From Planctomycetota bacterium (GTDB lineage Bacteria > Planctomycetota > Phycisphaerae > Sedimentisphaerales > Anaerobacaceae): DNA of 64,000 nt. The position numbers were made by a program, and so were the translations under genes. The DNA is taken from positions 18,361 through 82,360 of the forward strand of contig JADFJC010000005.1 of NCBI GenBank assembly GCA_022566315.1, given 5' to 3'. Of this stretch, positions 30,797 through 40,587 are shown piece after piece. Under the pieces are notes generated by a model. That model did no database searches. It saw nothing but the letters and a program-made list of their open reading frames with translations, and was not told where the DNA came from. The stretch's first letter is position 1. Each line of letters begins with the position of its first letter.

Positions 30797-32412
30797 TGCA
30801 ATTCTTTTCCTTCGAGTATTTGTTCCGCTTTTTCGAGTAATTTAATCGCCGAGTTAAAATCCTTTTCTTCGCGTTTGACCTTTGCCTCCAGCAGGAGTGT
30901 ATCCACCGTTGGCCGTTGACGGTTGACTTCACGGCTGAGTTCGGCTGCTCGAATGTGGCCGCCGGCTCTGAAAGATGCCTTTGCTGCTAACGTTTTCATC
31001 CACAGTTCGTTTTCATGATGCGCGGTGATATATTCAAACATTTCAGCAGCCTTTGACCAATTGCCGTTCTTTTCTGCTGACCTGGCTTTTTCAAGCAATT
31101 GGTCAAACTGAAACGGTATTTCTTCTGGTTGCAGCCGCCTTATCACAATGCCGGACGCATTCAGAGATTCACGCACCGATAAATTTGGAAACCTCCTCCG
31201 GGCATACTGTAAGTCATTTTTTCTGACCACTACCGCCCAGAGTCTATCTGTTGAATCTTCTAACTCAAATCCCTCGTTGTTGACGGAGCTGTTGACCAAA
31301 GCATGGAGCGAATCCTCTACCCAGAATTCTCTCATGGGAAATCCGCTTGGTACTATGGCAATATATTCACCCTCACATCTGGCTAAAGCTGCGTCTATTC
31401 GCTCGGCCCCAGAAAACAACGGATTAACGAGCACGGGGATTATGTTAGGCATATCGGTGTCAAGTTTTTCGAAATCCGCTGTCGGCAGTGGCATATAAAC
31501 CTCGTATGGATAGAAGGTACGCTGCCAGATAGAACCGAGGGTTGTGCCCGCCTGCTTGTTTAGCCTCTCTGTAATAAAAATGATGGACATATCTCCGAGT
31601 TTAGTCCAGGGTTTGGCGGGCCGGGTGGTTCGTATCGTTAGGATGTTCCTCGTATATTCCTTTTCCTTCTTGCGACACTGCACTGATATTCTGTCACAGT
31701 CACCGTCAGGCTGATAAAATTCACCGGTAATTTCAGGGACATGGTGAAAATCTGAGAAGAAAACCAACCGACGCGTCATATCCCAGTCTATTAAAACGTT
31801 GATGTCCTCGTTATATAAACCCGTTTTTTCAAGCAAATCCTTCCGATGCATAAGGCTTACGTGCAGGACATGATTATAGTACAACATAAAAAAGCGGTCG
31901 AAGTCCCTGCTGATTTCAACGACTTTGCTTAAAACCTTTCGGCTGCCGTCCGGGCAAACCTTACAATACACTTTATACAAATCACTGTATGCGACTTGGC
32001 AGTCGCTTTTGTTTTCAAGAGCATCGACCAGTGTTTCGATGTGATTAGGATAATATAGGTCATCGTCGTCAAGGTAGGCAACGTATTTGCCTTTGGCCCG
32101 AGATAATGCTTCATTAAGCGAATGGGCCTTGCCGCGATTCTCCTTTCTGTCGATAAACATTAACCGCTCGTCACCAAATGAATTAACTATATCGCTTACG
32201 TCTTCACCACCATCGTTTATTACGATTATCTGAAGATTTCGATAACTCTGGCGCACAACACTGGCCAGGGCCCCAGCTAAATATCGGCGCCGATTAAAAG
32301 TTGGAACAAGCACAGTAACGACCGGCCCGGCCTTTTTCTTAGACCACAAAGGCGCCTCATTGCTTTTTGGGGCACTCTCGTAGTTTTCTGACATTCCAGG
32401 AATATCTGACAT
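30787..32412 (-). CDS. GT2 glycosyltransferase with C-terminal TPR-like region
   Basis: 'VVTVLVPTFNRRRYLAGALASVVRQSYRNLQIIVINDGG...VAYLDDDDLYY'. Confidence 0.88.
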   Translation of the reverse strand: MSDIPGMSENYESAPKSNEAPLWSKKKAGPVVTVLVPTFNRRRYLAGALASVVRQSYRNLQIIVINDGGEDVSDIVNSFGDERLMFIDRKENRGKAHSLNEALSRAKGKYVAYLDDDDLYYPNHIETLVDALENKSDCQVAYSDLYKVYCKVCPDGSRKVLSKVVEISRDFDRFFMLYYNHVLHVSLMHRKDLLEKTGLYNEDINVLIDWDMTRRLVFFSDFHHVPEITGEFYQPDGDCDRISVQCRKKEKEYTRNILTIRTTRPAKPWTKLGDMSIIFITERLNKQAGTTLGSIWQRTFYPYEVYMPLPTADFEKLDTDMPNIIPVLVNPLFSGAERIDAALARCEGEYIAIVPSGFPMREFWVEDSLHALVNSSVNNEGFELEDSTDRLWAVVVRKNDLQYARRRFPNLSVRESLNASGIVIRRLQPEEIPFQFDQLLEKARSAEKNGNWSKAAEMFEYITAHHENELWMKTLAAKASFRAGGHIRAAELSREVNRQRPTVDTLLLEAKVKREEKDFNSAIKLLEKAEQILEGKELQWT

Positions 32413-32430
32413 TTTCTAAATAGCTAAAAA

Positions 32431-34008
32431 TTACACAGTCAAATTGCTCTTGAACTTCGGAACGGAAAATTCTGCCGGTAATCCAATATCTTCAAAACTC
32501 AATTTTTGCAAGTTATTGGAAAACGCGGGCACGACTTGGTGCGAATCTATCTCGCTTTCGAATTGGGTGAAAATGCTGTTGATTTCACTCAACTGTTTCT
32601 GTAACGGATAATTTTCTTCGACGAATCTGCGATACCCTTTGGGGTCATAAGTATCGGAAAGAATCTGCTCGCAGAATTCTTCCGAGATGTTAAATAAGAA
32701 CTCTGACGGAAATATCTCCTCTGCACCCGGGAAATTATGGATGACCGGCTTAAGACCGCAGGCCATTGCTTCTAAAAGTCCCATACCCTGGCTCTCAATG
32801 ATACTTGTCGAAACGATGTAATGTTTGTCCTCAAGCCAGGAACGGACATCTTCCTGCCAGCCGTCGAAGAACACCACATCGCGAAGCTCAAGAGCATCAA
32901 CCATATGCTTTAGGTATTGCTCAAGTGTTCTGTTCTGAAATATCCCCCCGAAGAACAGACGATACTCAGGGTCAATATAGTGCAGCTTTTGCAGGCACTG
33001 TAAAACGAAAGCGGGGTTCTTTACAGTTCTCAGATTGGACAAAAAAGCAATATTCTTGCCGTGCTGCCGCTCGGTAAAAGTAAATCTTTCAATATCTACG
33101 CCGCCGGGGATCGTAACTACCGATGTTTGACTTTCCAGGTTTGGAACCGTGTGGATAAGAGCATCTTTGACAAAGCTGTTGCCAACGGTAACAAGGATGT
33201 CGATATTAGCCCAGTTCATCTGCTCGGGCCATTGCGCATAGGCTTCGTAGCGGTGCAGTCTGACAATATTTTTGCAGACTTTCGGCTGCTTCGAGCCTAT
33301 TACTGCAAGATTTGTGCACCACTCGAACCACGAAATATCACTCCATTTCATTAATTCATACACTTCTTCTTCTGTTTGCTCTTCAAAAACGTGCACTTGA
33401 AAACGTTGCTCTGAAAATTTGATGATTTCATTGAGAAATCCCATACCATCACCACCACAGAAGAAAGCTATCTTAGGTCTTTTGCTGCGAATCACTTCAA
33501 GCATTGGCTTAAGAATCTCCTGGTTGGGCCAGCTTTGCAGTGAGCGGAGAAGTATTTCAATAGCGTTGGCCTTATTATTCTGCTCTAAGAATATATTGGC
33601 GGTTCTGTTTAGTACGTCCACATTCAATATGTCCATCTGCTCCATATTATCGAAAAGCTGCATAGCTTCGTTTGCTTTGCCGACAGCAAGATATGCTTCT
33701 ACAAGGTTCCACACTACTTCTGCGGAGTCCTCTTGGTGGCTCAGGGCTTTGACGAAATGCTCGATGGCTTCATCCGAACGGCCAAGGCAATGCAGAATTG
33801 CTCCTGTATCATTCAGCACTTGGGCGTTGCCGCTGGTCGTGCGAAGATATTCTTGCATACAGGCCAGAGATTCCTGGTACTTACCAGCTTCAGCTAATTC
33901 CAAACCTTTCTCGTAATAATTGGGCTTACAATACGCATTATTTTGCCTTTGCCCACTACTACTCTGCGAAGCACGAGCGGGCGGCTCCGGATTCATACTT
34001 ATTGCCAT
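32431..34008 (-). CDS. TPR + GT-B (GT4-like) glycosyltransferase, candidate flagellin glycosyltransferase
   Basis: N-terminal TPRs; 'NIAFLSNLRTVKNPAFVLQCLQKL...STSIIESQGMGLLEAMACGLKPVIHNFPGAEEIFP'. Confidence 0.88.
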   Translation of the reverse strand: MAISMNPEPPARASQSSSGQRQNNAYCKPNYYEKGLELAEAGKYQESLACMQEYLRTTSGNAQVLNDTGAILHCLGRSDEAIEHFVKALSHQEDSAEVVWNLVEAYLAVGKANEAMQLFDNMEQMDILNVDVLNRTANIFLEQNNKANAIEILLRSLQSWPNQEILKPMLEVIRSKRPKIAFFCGGDGMGFLNEIIKFSEQRFQVHVFEEQTEEEVYELMKWSDISWFEWCTNLAVIGSKQPKVCKNIVRLHRYEAYAQWPEQMNWANIDILVTVGNSFVKDALIHTVPNLESQTSVVTIPGGVDIERFTFTERQHGKNIAFLSNLRTVKNPAFVLQCLQKLHYIDPEYRLFFGGIFQNRTLEQYLKHMVDALELRDVVFFDGWQEDVRSWLEDKHYIVSTSIIESQGMGLLEAMACGLKPVIHNFPGAEEIFPSEFLFNISEEFCEQILSDTYDPKGYRRFVEENYPLQKQLSEINSIFTQFESEIDSHQVVPAFSNNLQKLSFEDIGLPAEFSVPKFKSNLTV

Positions 34009-34070
34009 CTGTTTTGCTCCTAATTCTTAGAAACCGACCATCCCACGGTCGTAACCTTGGTAAGAGTAAT

Positions 34071-34085
34071 GCAAATTCCGTGCCG
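34071..34085 (-). promoter_or_regulatory. Candidate sigma-54 promoter for TPR-glycosyltransferase operon
   Basis: Reverse strand CGGCAC-GGAAT-TTGC, one -24 mismatch, upstream of the 34008 start. Confidence 0.6.
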
Positions 34086-34170
34086 TTAACCTGTACCGGC
34101 GTATATTTGCAATTTCGCAGCCCCATGCGTAACACTTGTATAAATATCAAACATATTTGTTGTCAAATTA

Positions 34171-34209
34171 CCCAGAAGTCAGCTCTGTCCTCTGCCCTCT
34201 GTCCTATCA
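34171..34209. repeat. Short heptad palindromic array at flgL stop
   Basis: CAGAAGTCAG CTCTGTC CTCTGCC CTCTGTC CTATCA. Confidence 0.8.
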
Positions 34210-35379
34210 GATGAAATCCAGCAGCGACATAGACATAAGTCTTGCAGCCACTGCTAACGACATTTGATATAGAACCTCACGGCGAGAGAGGTCTATAACT
34301 ATTTGGGCGATATCTGCTTCCTGCAGGCGCGTCGCTTCATCTTCGGTATCGTACTTTAGACCTTTTAGACTATATTTGAGGCCATCTAAAAAGCCGATTT
34401 TAGACCCGATAGAGACTTGGGCTTGAACCAGAACTTTGCTTATCTCTTCTACTGAACTTGGTAAGTTGTTTAGCAGCTCTCGAACTTGAGCCTCGGAAAA
34501 CCCTTTTTCATTTTCCAATACGTCCCGAATAATAATGAGTGTGTTGAATATATCATAAGTGCCGGGTACGCTTACCAAATCAACCCCTGTGCTGGTTATC
34601 CCTGTGGTGTCAACGTATAGGACTTCTCCGGTTAGCGAATTCGTCACAGCTGTGTTGACACCTCCAGCAGCTATCCAAGTGGCCCCATCGTCGATAGAGA
34701 GTTCATAGCCACCACTGTCTCTTACTGTCAGCCACACCCCACCGCGAACACTCGATGTCCCCGTACCGGTTTTGGCACCGGTATCACCAATAAAAATAGG
34801 GTCACTGCGGTCGTTGGAGCGAAAAATATTATCGCCTATGTAGAAGGCCGATGATTCCAAACCGGGAGCTACTTCTATATCTCTGCTCTCGAGACTACCC
34901 TGATAAGTTACTTTGGTGATTTTTCCGTTCGTACGTTCTATCATATATGGCGCAGAGTCCGTATCGCTTCCACCAAAGAGGTATTGGTTCATGCGTTGAG
35001 TGTTAGCCAATGAGACTATCTGCTCTAATATATCGTCGATTCCTTCTGCTGTCCTTTTTCTTGCTGCTTCGTCATAGATGCCACTGGTAATTTGAGTTAG
35101 ACGTATTTGCATCTCCACAAGACCTGACGTTATATTATTGAGAATGGTGGAGGAAAACTCCAGGATGCTGGCGACTTCCGAGAGGTTGTTTATATAATTT
35201 CCCAGGGACTTTTCATTGCTATTGAGCCCTAAAACACGATAGGCGGCAGCAGGGTCATCAGAGACTCGATTTATCCGTGAGCCTGTAGATATTTGTTCCT
35301 GTAGCTTAGCCATCGCATTCGTATGAAGATACAATGCAAAGCTGACGTTATTATAAATATTATTCAGTGATCCACTCAT
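34207..35379 (-). CDS. flgL: Flagellar hook-associated protein 3 FlgL
   Basis: 'LQEQISTGSRINRVSDDPAAAYRVLGLNS' and 'TEGIDDILEQIVSLANTQRMNQYLFGGSDT'. Confidence 0.93.
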   Translation of the reverse strand: MSGSLNNIYNNVSFALYLHTNAMAKLQEQISTGSRINRVSDDPAAAYRVLGLNSNEKSLGNYINNLSEVASILEFSSTILNNITSGLVEMQIRLTQITSGIYDEAARKRTAEGIDDILEQIVSLANTQRMNQYLFGGSDTDSAPYMIERTNGKITKVTYQGSLESRDIEVAPGLESSAFYIGDNIFRSNDRSDPIFIGDTGAKTGTGTSSVRGGVWLTVRDSGGYELSIDDGATWIAAGGVNTAVTNSLTGEVLYVDTTGITSTGVDLVSVPGTYDIFNTLIIIRDVLENEKGFSEAQVRELLNNLPSSVEEISKVLVQAQVSIGSKIGFLDGLKYSLKGLKYDTEDEATRLQEADIAQIVIDLSRREVLYQMSLAVAARLMSMSLLDFI

Positions 35380-35414
35380 TTTTCGTATCTTATATAGTAG
35401 TGACTAAAGTGAGC

Positions 35415-35580
35415 TAAAGATTCAGGCTATCAGCGTATCAGGCCCCTAAGGGGTGGGTATCAGGGTTATCAGAACATCAGGCTCGTTTTTCCACCGTAAG
35501 GTGTCCTGTGAACTGATACCCTAATATACTGGTAACCTGCATCCTGATTTCCTGATATGCTGATATCCAAACTTTAGACG
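35415..35580. repeat. ATCAGG-family palindromic array with CCACCGTAAGGTGTCCT
   Basis: Repeated TATCAGG / CCTGATA motifs; similar composition at 63285-63500. Confidence 0.75.
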
Positions 35581-35591
35581 CTTTATGTTTT

Positions 35592-37550
35592 TCATAATAG
35601 TTCCATAAGAGTTGCCAACGATGATTGGATCGTGCTCAGATATTTGGCCATTGCCTTGAACATCTGCTCGAATATCAACATTTTGGCAGCTTCATCGTTT
35701 ATGTTCACACCGCTTATTTCGCCTTGTTGATTGCCCAGGTTTTGGACCATAGATTCGATATTGTCTTTGCGTGCCTGTTTAACAAAAAGCTGTTGACCGA
35801 TGTTCGTAACCATCTGGCGATAAAACTCTCCGGGCGTCATAGAGTTCAGACTGGTTACGGTCTGGTCCTTCAAGCCTGCCATCCGCGAAGCGTTGGTGTT
35901 GTCGGTCATATCCGCACCCAGGGCTGATGCTACACGGCCCGGAGTAGCAGCTATATCCGAGCGAACCGCTATATCCAAAGCGCTGCTGCCGGAAAAAAAG
36001 GTGTTGATTCCAATCGCTGCTAACACCCCCGAAGTATCGGTATCAGCAAAAGCGTCAACGTCGAAGGTCTCGCCTGCGTTTAAGTCGCCGGTGCTAAGAG
36101 ATATTTTGATTCCATTGCCTATATCGAGCTTATCACCTGCTGCGTAGCCGGAACCGACATTGAGAGTGCTAACAAGCTCGGCTGCTCCATTTCTCACTTC
36201 AAGCTGCAAGGTGCCGTTGCCTACTGAGCCGGTACCTACCACCGTAAACTGGAAGGTATCGTTTGCCGTGCCTGTATAAATACCCGACACAGATATACTT
36301 GGCGGTGAGCCGGTCAAGGTGCTGGCGGTGGGTTCCGGCAGCACGGCGGGAAGAAAATCAAATTTATAATTTGTGTCGGCCTGAATATGAAGCTTGGAAG
36401 AAACCACCGAAGCACTCAAACCGGTGATAGCCGTAATAGCAGTAGCTATGGTGGTTAACGAATCTGTTGATGCATTAATAGGAACAGCGGTTCGTGTTAC
36501 TGTCCCAGTGCTGGTATTGGTAACTCTTATATATATTGTGCCGTCGCTTACAGGTGGGTCGAAATCGGCCAAGTCTTCGCTCGTCACAGGCCAGCCGGTC
36601 AGGTCGGTAAATGACCCGGTTGAACCGACTCCCTGGACATGGTATTGATTTATCTGCTGTATCATTGCAGTTGCCAAATCGTCCAGGTCATCGTGAATAT
36701 CAGAGACCAGTTCGTTTCTTAACGACAATAATCCGCCTAATCGTCCGCCTTGTACGTTTATATTAAAATTGTTCGCGCCGGCGACTGAAATACCCAGTTT
36801 GCCCTCTTCTTTCAAACCAACCTCCAGGTCGATAGCGGTGGCACCTATTACAACAGAGGTTCCAGCTACATAGACATCTATCACACCATACTGTCGCGCC
36901 TGGGTCTCTATACCAACCAATTCGGACAGCTCTGTTATGCTCTGGTCTCTTTGGTCCCGTAAATTGTTGGCCTGGCCACCGCTTATTTCCTGCTTTTCTA
37001 TATTGTCGTTCAGTTCAGCTATTCTGTTTGTCAGGATATTGATCTGTTCGATGGTGTTCTTAGCTTCCAGTTCAATTTGATTTTTCAAGGATGTCAGGAA
37101 TTCTCCTAATGTTCTGAATTGACCGGCCATAGTCTTAGCGATGGTTACAATCTGGTTTTGCCAGATGATTTCTGTCGGATGAGCGGAAAGGTCCTGCAAT
37201 GCGTTGAAAAAATTGTCCATAGCTGTACTCAGACCGGTCCCCTCCAAAAATTCTCCAAATGCGTTTTCGACCGTCCGCAGCGTGGCAAATTCCTGTGAGA
37301 CCTGCCCTAATAACGACTTTTGACGGAGAATCTCCTGCTCCAGAAGACCATCAATTAATCTGGTAATACCGGCGACCTCGACACCTCCTCCTAAGAGAAT
37401 CGAACCGACTTGCCCCGAATAAGCAGGACGCAGTTCTATTCTCTGACGGTGGTAGCCGTCGGTAGCCGCGTTGGCAACATTATTGCCGATTATATCAAAG
37501 GCCTTCTGGGCTGCTTTAAGGCCGCTAATGCCTATGGAGAAACTATCCAT
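35592..37550 (-). CDS. flgK: Flagellar hook-associated protein 1 FlgK
   Basis: 'SIGISGLKAAQKAFDIIGNNVANAATDGYHRQRIEL' and C-term 'GVNINDEAAKMLIFEQMFKAMAKYLSTIQ'. Confidence 0.96.
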   Translation of the reverse strand: MDSFSIGISGLKAAQKAFDIIGNNVANAATDGYHRQRIELRPAYSGQVGSILLGGGVEVAGITRLIDGLLEQEILRQKSLLGQVSQEFATLRTVENAFGEFLEGTGLSTAMDNFFNALQDLSAHPTEIIWQNQIVTIAKTMAGQFRTLGEFLTSLKNQIELEAKNTIEQINILTNRIAELNDNIEKQEISGGQANNLRDQRDQSITELSELVGIETQARQYGVIDVYVAGTSVVIGATAIDLEVGLKEEGKLGISVAGANNFNINVQGGRLGGLLSLRNELVSDIHDDLDDLATAMIQQINQYHVQGVGSTGSFTDLTGWPVTSEDLADFDPPVSDGTIYIRVTNTSTGTVTRTAVPINASTDSLTTIATAITAITGLSASVVSSKLHIQADTNYKFDFLPAVLPEPTASTLTGSPPSISVSGIYTGTANDTFQFTVVGTGSVGNGTLQLEVRNGAAELVSTLNVGSGYAAGDKLDIGNGIKISLSTGDLNAGETFDVDAFADTDTSGVLAAIGINTFFSGSSALDIAVRSDIAATPGRVASALGADMTDNTNASRMAGLKDQTVTSLNSMTPGEFYRQMVTNIGQQLFVKQARKDNIESMVQNLGNQQGEISGVNINDEAAKMLIFEQMFKAMAKYLSTIQSSLATLMELL

Positions 37551-37613
37551 TTCTTAACTCTCTTTAGAACACACTTCTCACAGTTCTTATCCCGCACCTG
37601 TTGGGCATTAGCC

Positions 37614-37683
37614 CGTAGGGTGGGGCTTGCCCCACCGAAATCTTGCCTCTTAGTTCCTTTCGGTGGGCTAAAGCTCACCCTAC
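37614..37683. repeat. GTGGGGCTTGCCCCAC / GTGGGCTAAAGCTCAC double-hairpin repeat, intergenic copy
   Basis: CGTAGGGTGGGGCTTGCCCCACCGAAA...TTTCGGTGGGCTAAAGCTCACCCTACAA. Confidence 0.92.
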
Positions 37684-38225
37684 AACTGCAGGTTTACAAA
37701 AGCCATATCAGTTTGCTGTTTGGTTGCACCATTGGAGTTGTAGTAAACCGTCCCTGTCTTGCCGAGGTCGAAGATACTCTTCAAAAGCAGGTTATTGAAT
37801 CTGGTGCATTCAGACAAAAGCAAGGTCGTGCTTAAATATTCTTTCTTAAGTTCTTTAATCAATGACATTAACTCTGCTTTCTTCTTGGTTACCTGAGCTT
37901 TTTTCCCTTTTGGCAGACTTGCGCCGGAAGGCGTCCCCAAGTGGACTTCCAGTGCCGACAAAGTCATTTGCTTTATGTTACAACCAAGAGCACTCGCCAA
38001 TTCTTTTCGTATCGTTTGCCGTTTTGATTCATGGTTTCTGTAGCTGTCCGACTCGGTCTGGATAATCTTAAGTAGTGTGCCCAAACCGGCATCGTCACGC
38101 TTGATAACTAAGCTGCGCAATTTATTCAACTGCAACAAACTTTCCTGTATATGTCGGCTGTCTTTATCGAGACAAGCTAACAGCTCATCAACTTTATCTT
38201 CTATTTCAGTTGCCGTAGATTTCAT
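37680..38225 (-). CDS. flgN: FlgN-like flagellar chaperone
   Basis: Helical protein immediately upstream of flgK in the operon; FlgN-like N-term and C-term. Confidence 0.65.
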   Translation of the reverse strand: MKSTATEIEDKVDELLACLDKDSRHIQESLLQLNKLRSLVIKRDDAGLGTLLKIIQTESDSYRNHESKRQTIRKELASALGCNIKQMTLSALEVHLGTPSGASLPKGKKAQVTKKKAELMSLIKELKKEYLSTTLLLSECTRFNNLLLKSIFDLGKTGTVYYNSNGATKQQTDMAFVNLQL

Positions 38226-38237
38226 ACATGCCCATCT

Positions 38238-38396
38238 TTAGTCAGAAGTCAGAAAACGGAGGACGGAAGACATCTCTGTTATCTGTCTTCTGTTATCTGT
38301 CTTCTGTTTTCTGTCATCTGTCATCTGTTTTCTGTTATCTGTCCTCTGTTATCTGTCCTCTGTCATCTGTTTTCTGTCTTCTGTCTTCTGTACTGT
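38238..38396. repeat. Long heptad array (TCTGTNN units), overlaps flgJ 3' end
   Basis: TCTGTTA TCTGTCT TCTGTTA TCTGTCT TCTGTTT TCTGTCA TCTGTCA TCTGTTT ... Confidence 0.95.
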
Positions 38397-38714
38397 GTTG
38401 ACCTGCTCAGAATCGGATAAAAATTGATATATATCCTTCCACAATCCAAGACCGCCGCTGTTTGCAATATCACGGGCAAGGTATAGCCAGAATATTCCAT
38501 GAATCTGTTCGGAAGTCGCGTCTTTTTCAAGGCCCCAGTCCACAATACTATTTTTCATTTCGTCCAGCATCTTAGTTAGTAGAACTGATTCGAAATCCTT
38601 GGCTACTTGCGCCTTTTTCTTTTCCGAAATGCTGTTGGGTCTCGATTTGTCGAGTTGCTCTAACAGAGTCGGCGGTGAGATTGGTTCGGTTAATATCAAT
38701 TTAACGCTGTCCAT
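38349..38714 (-). CDS. flgJ: FlgJ N-terminal (rod-binding) domain protein, no hydrolase domain
   Basis: 'KAQVAKDFESVLLTKMLDEMKNSI', 'FWLYLARDIANSGGLGLWKDIY'; C-term tail is repeat-derived. Confidence 0.8.
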   Translation of the reverse strand: MDSVKLILTEPISPPTLLEQLDKSRPNSISEKKKAQVAKDFESVLLTKMLDEMKNSIVDWGLEKDATSEQIHGIFWLYLARDIANSGGLGLWKDIYQFLSDSEQVNTVQKTEDRKQMTEDR

Positions 38715-38724
38715 TAAATTACTC

Positions 38725-39867
38725 CTACATTATCACCAGCTTGGCTTGAAGGGCGCCGGCCTTTTTCAAAGCGTTAAATATCGCTATCAGGTCTGTTGGT
38801 GTTGCCCCTATGCCATTAAGACTTTTAGCTAACTCTGAGACGGTAACCGACCGGGACATAGGAATCAGATGTCCTTCGTCCTCTTCGACTCCTATCAACG
38901 TTTCTTGGACAACTTTGGTTTGCCCGGCATCAGAGAAAGGCGCCGTTGGCTGTGAAACGATTGGCATTTCCTTGATTTTTATAACAAGGCTGCCCTGTGA
39001 AATCGCCACCGCTGATATGCCCACGTTTTCACCGACCACAATAGTGCCCGTGCGCTCGTTGATAACCACCACCGCAGGAACATCAACCTTCACTTCGTGC
39101 TTTCTAATATCGACGATAAAGCCGGCTATATCTTCCTCACTAATTTCGCTTGGAACTTTAACTGTAACTGTACCGGCGTCAACTGCTACTGCGCTGTTCG
39201 CGTAATCACGGTTAATGGCTTTGCTGATTTGCTCTGCGGTTGAAAAGTCACTGTTTCTAAGATTAAGCGTGATAAGTCTATAGCCTCCAATGTATTCGAC
39301 GAATATAGCTATTTCTTCTTTTTCAACTACCGCACCGTCGGGAATTCGACCGACCGTCTGGTGGTTCTTTGTAATCGAAGCCTTATCGCCTGCTGCCGTC
39401 CAGCCGCCGATTGAAACTCCTCCATCCGCTATGGCGTAAACCTGACCATCAAGACCTTTCAGTGGTGTCGGCATCAGCTTTCCGCCCTGAAGGCTTTTGG
39501 CATCTCCTATAGCTGAGACGTCAACATCGATTCGTGAGCCTTCACGGGCAAATGGACCCAATTCCGCTGTAACCCAAACCACCGCAATATTACCGCCGGT
39601 CAAATCGGTAGGATTGAGAACCAGTCCTGAATCCCTCAGCATATTTGTAAGCATTTGTCGCGATAGCACACCGCTGTCGCCGGTGCCGGCCAGACCAATA
39701 ACTAAGCCGACACCTGTAAGTGGGTTGCTGCGAAGCCCTTGAATATCAACAATGTCCTTTATTCGCTCACATTGCCCAACGCCGGGCATAAGTGCGCAGG
39801 CTATAAGTGCACAAGTCATAAGGACTATTACGCTCTTTTGCTTTTTTGCTCGTATTGTTGATTTCAT
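38725..39867 (-). CDS. flgI: Flagellar P-ring protein FlgI
   Basis: 'RIKDIVDIQGLRSNPLTGVGLVIGLAGTGDSG', 'GGNIAVVWVTAELGPFAREGSRIDVDVSAIGDAKSLQGG'. Confidence 0.98.
   Translation of the reverse strand: MKSTIRAKKQKSVIVLMTCALIACALMPGVGQCERIKDIVDIQGLRSNPLTGVGLVIGLAGTGDSGVLSRQMLTNMLRDSGLVLNPTDLTGGNIAVVWVTAELGPFAREGSRIDVDVSAIGDAKSLQGGKLMPTPLKGLDGQVYAIADGGVSIGGWTAAGDKASITKNHQTVGRIPDGAVVEKEEIAIFVEYIGGYRLITLNLRNSDFSTAEQISKAINRDYANSAVAVDAGTVTVKVPSEISEEDIAGFIVDIRKHEVKVDVPAVVVINERTGTIVVGENVGISAVAISQGSLVIKIKEMPIVSQPTAPFSDAGQTKVVQETLIGVEEDEGHLIPMSRSVTVSELAKSLNGIGATPTDLIAIFNALKKAGALQAKLVIM
39785..39850. repeat. CACTTATR-type repeat in flgI signal peptide region
   Basis: Reverse strand CTTATGACTTGTGCACTTATAGCCTGCGCACTTATG, similar to flgA copy. 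Confidence 0.65.
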
Positions 39868-39909
39868 AAGCTATTACTCTCAAAAAATAAATCTGTGCAA
39901 ACGGTACAA

Positions 39910-40575
39910 TCAAAACGGCCAAATAATGTCAAATATCGTGCCGAGCCAGCCCGGTTTTGTGTAGGGTGCCGAGACGCCTGAATTTTTAGTAACAATACGA
40001 AAATCCGCCACCTGTTCACTCTTGACCGTGTTATCAAATGCAATATCGCTTGGCCTGACGATACCGCTTACCTCAATGGTTTGTATATCTCCTGCGATAT
40101 TACGGTTGCGAGTCCCCATAACCACAAGGTTGTGATTAGGCAGGATATCCATTACTACTACACTGACCTGGTCCACAAACTTGCGTTCGTCTTTGTAATC
40201 AGCCTTGCTTTTCAACTCATTACTCGATGTAGCAGTCATCGTGAAGCCAGGTATGCTGGGCAAGATGTGGTCGATTCCTAATTTCCCGTTAAATGTTGTT
40301 GACCGGTCGGTTTCTTTTTTCAAATCCCTTTTTGCTTTGTTATCGATCTTGCTGCTTTCATTGATCTTAATAGTCAGGATATCACCTATCTGGCGGGCCA
40401 CATCGTCGGCGTATAATTCCTTCATATTCTTGTCTCTCTTGGCCCAGATAGAACCTGCTTGCAGCCAGGTAGCCGGCAAGAGCATAAGAACTATCAAGAC
40501 AACCGTAGGGTGGGCTTTAGCCCACCGAGTCGTAGTTGGTGGGGCAAGCCCCACCCTGCTTTTTCTGTTATTCAT
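39910..40575 (-). CDS. flgH: Flagellar L-ring protein FlgH
   Basis: 'DVARQIGDILTIKINESSKIDNKAKRDLKKE', 'LVVMGTRNRNIAGDIQTIEVSGIVRPSDI'. Confidence 0.93.
   Translation of the reverse strand: MNNRKSRVGLAPPTTTRWAKAHPTVVLIVLMLLPATWLQAGSIWAKRDKNMKELYADDVARQIGDILTIKINESSKIDNKAKRDLKKETDRSTTFNGKLGIDHILPSIPGFTMTATSSNELKSKADYKDERKFVDQVSVVVMDILPNHNLVVMGTRNRNIAGDIQTIEVSGIVRPSDIAFDNTVKSEQVADFRIVTKNSGVSAPYTKPGWLGTIFDIIWPF
40504..40558. repeat. Same double-hairpin repeat, coding copy in flgH 5' end
   Basis: CGTAGGGTGGGCTTTAGCCCACCGAGTCGTAGTTGGTGGGGCAAGCCCCACC. Confidence 0.92.
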
Positions 40576-40587
40576 TTATTTCTCCTT

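Noticed and set aside
38238-38396. CRISPR-like array
   Set aside because: Units are 7 bp, degenerate and contiguous with no spacers; no cas genes.
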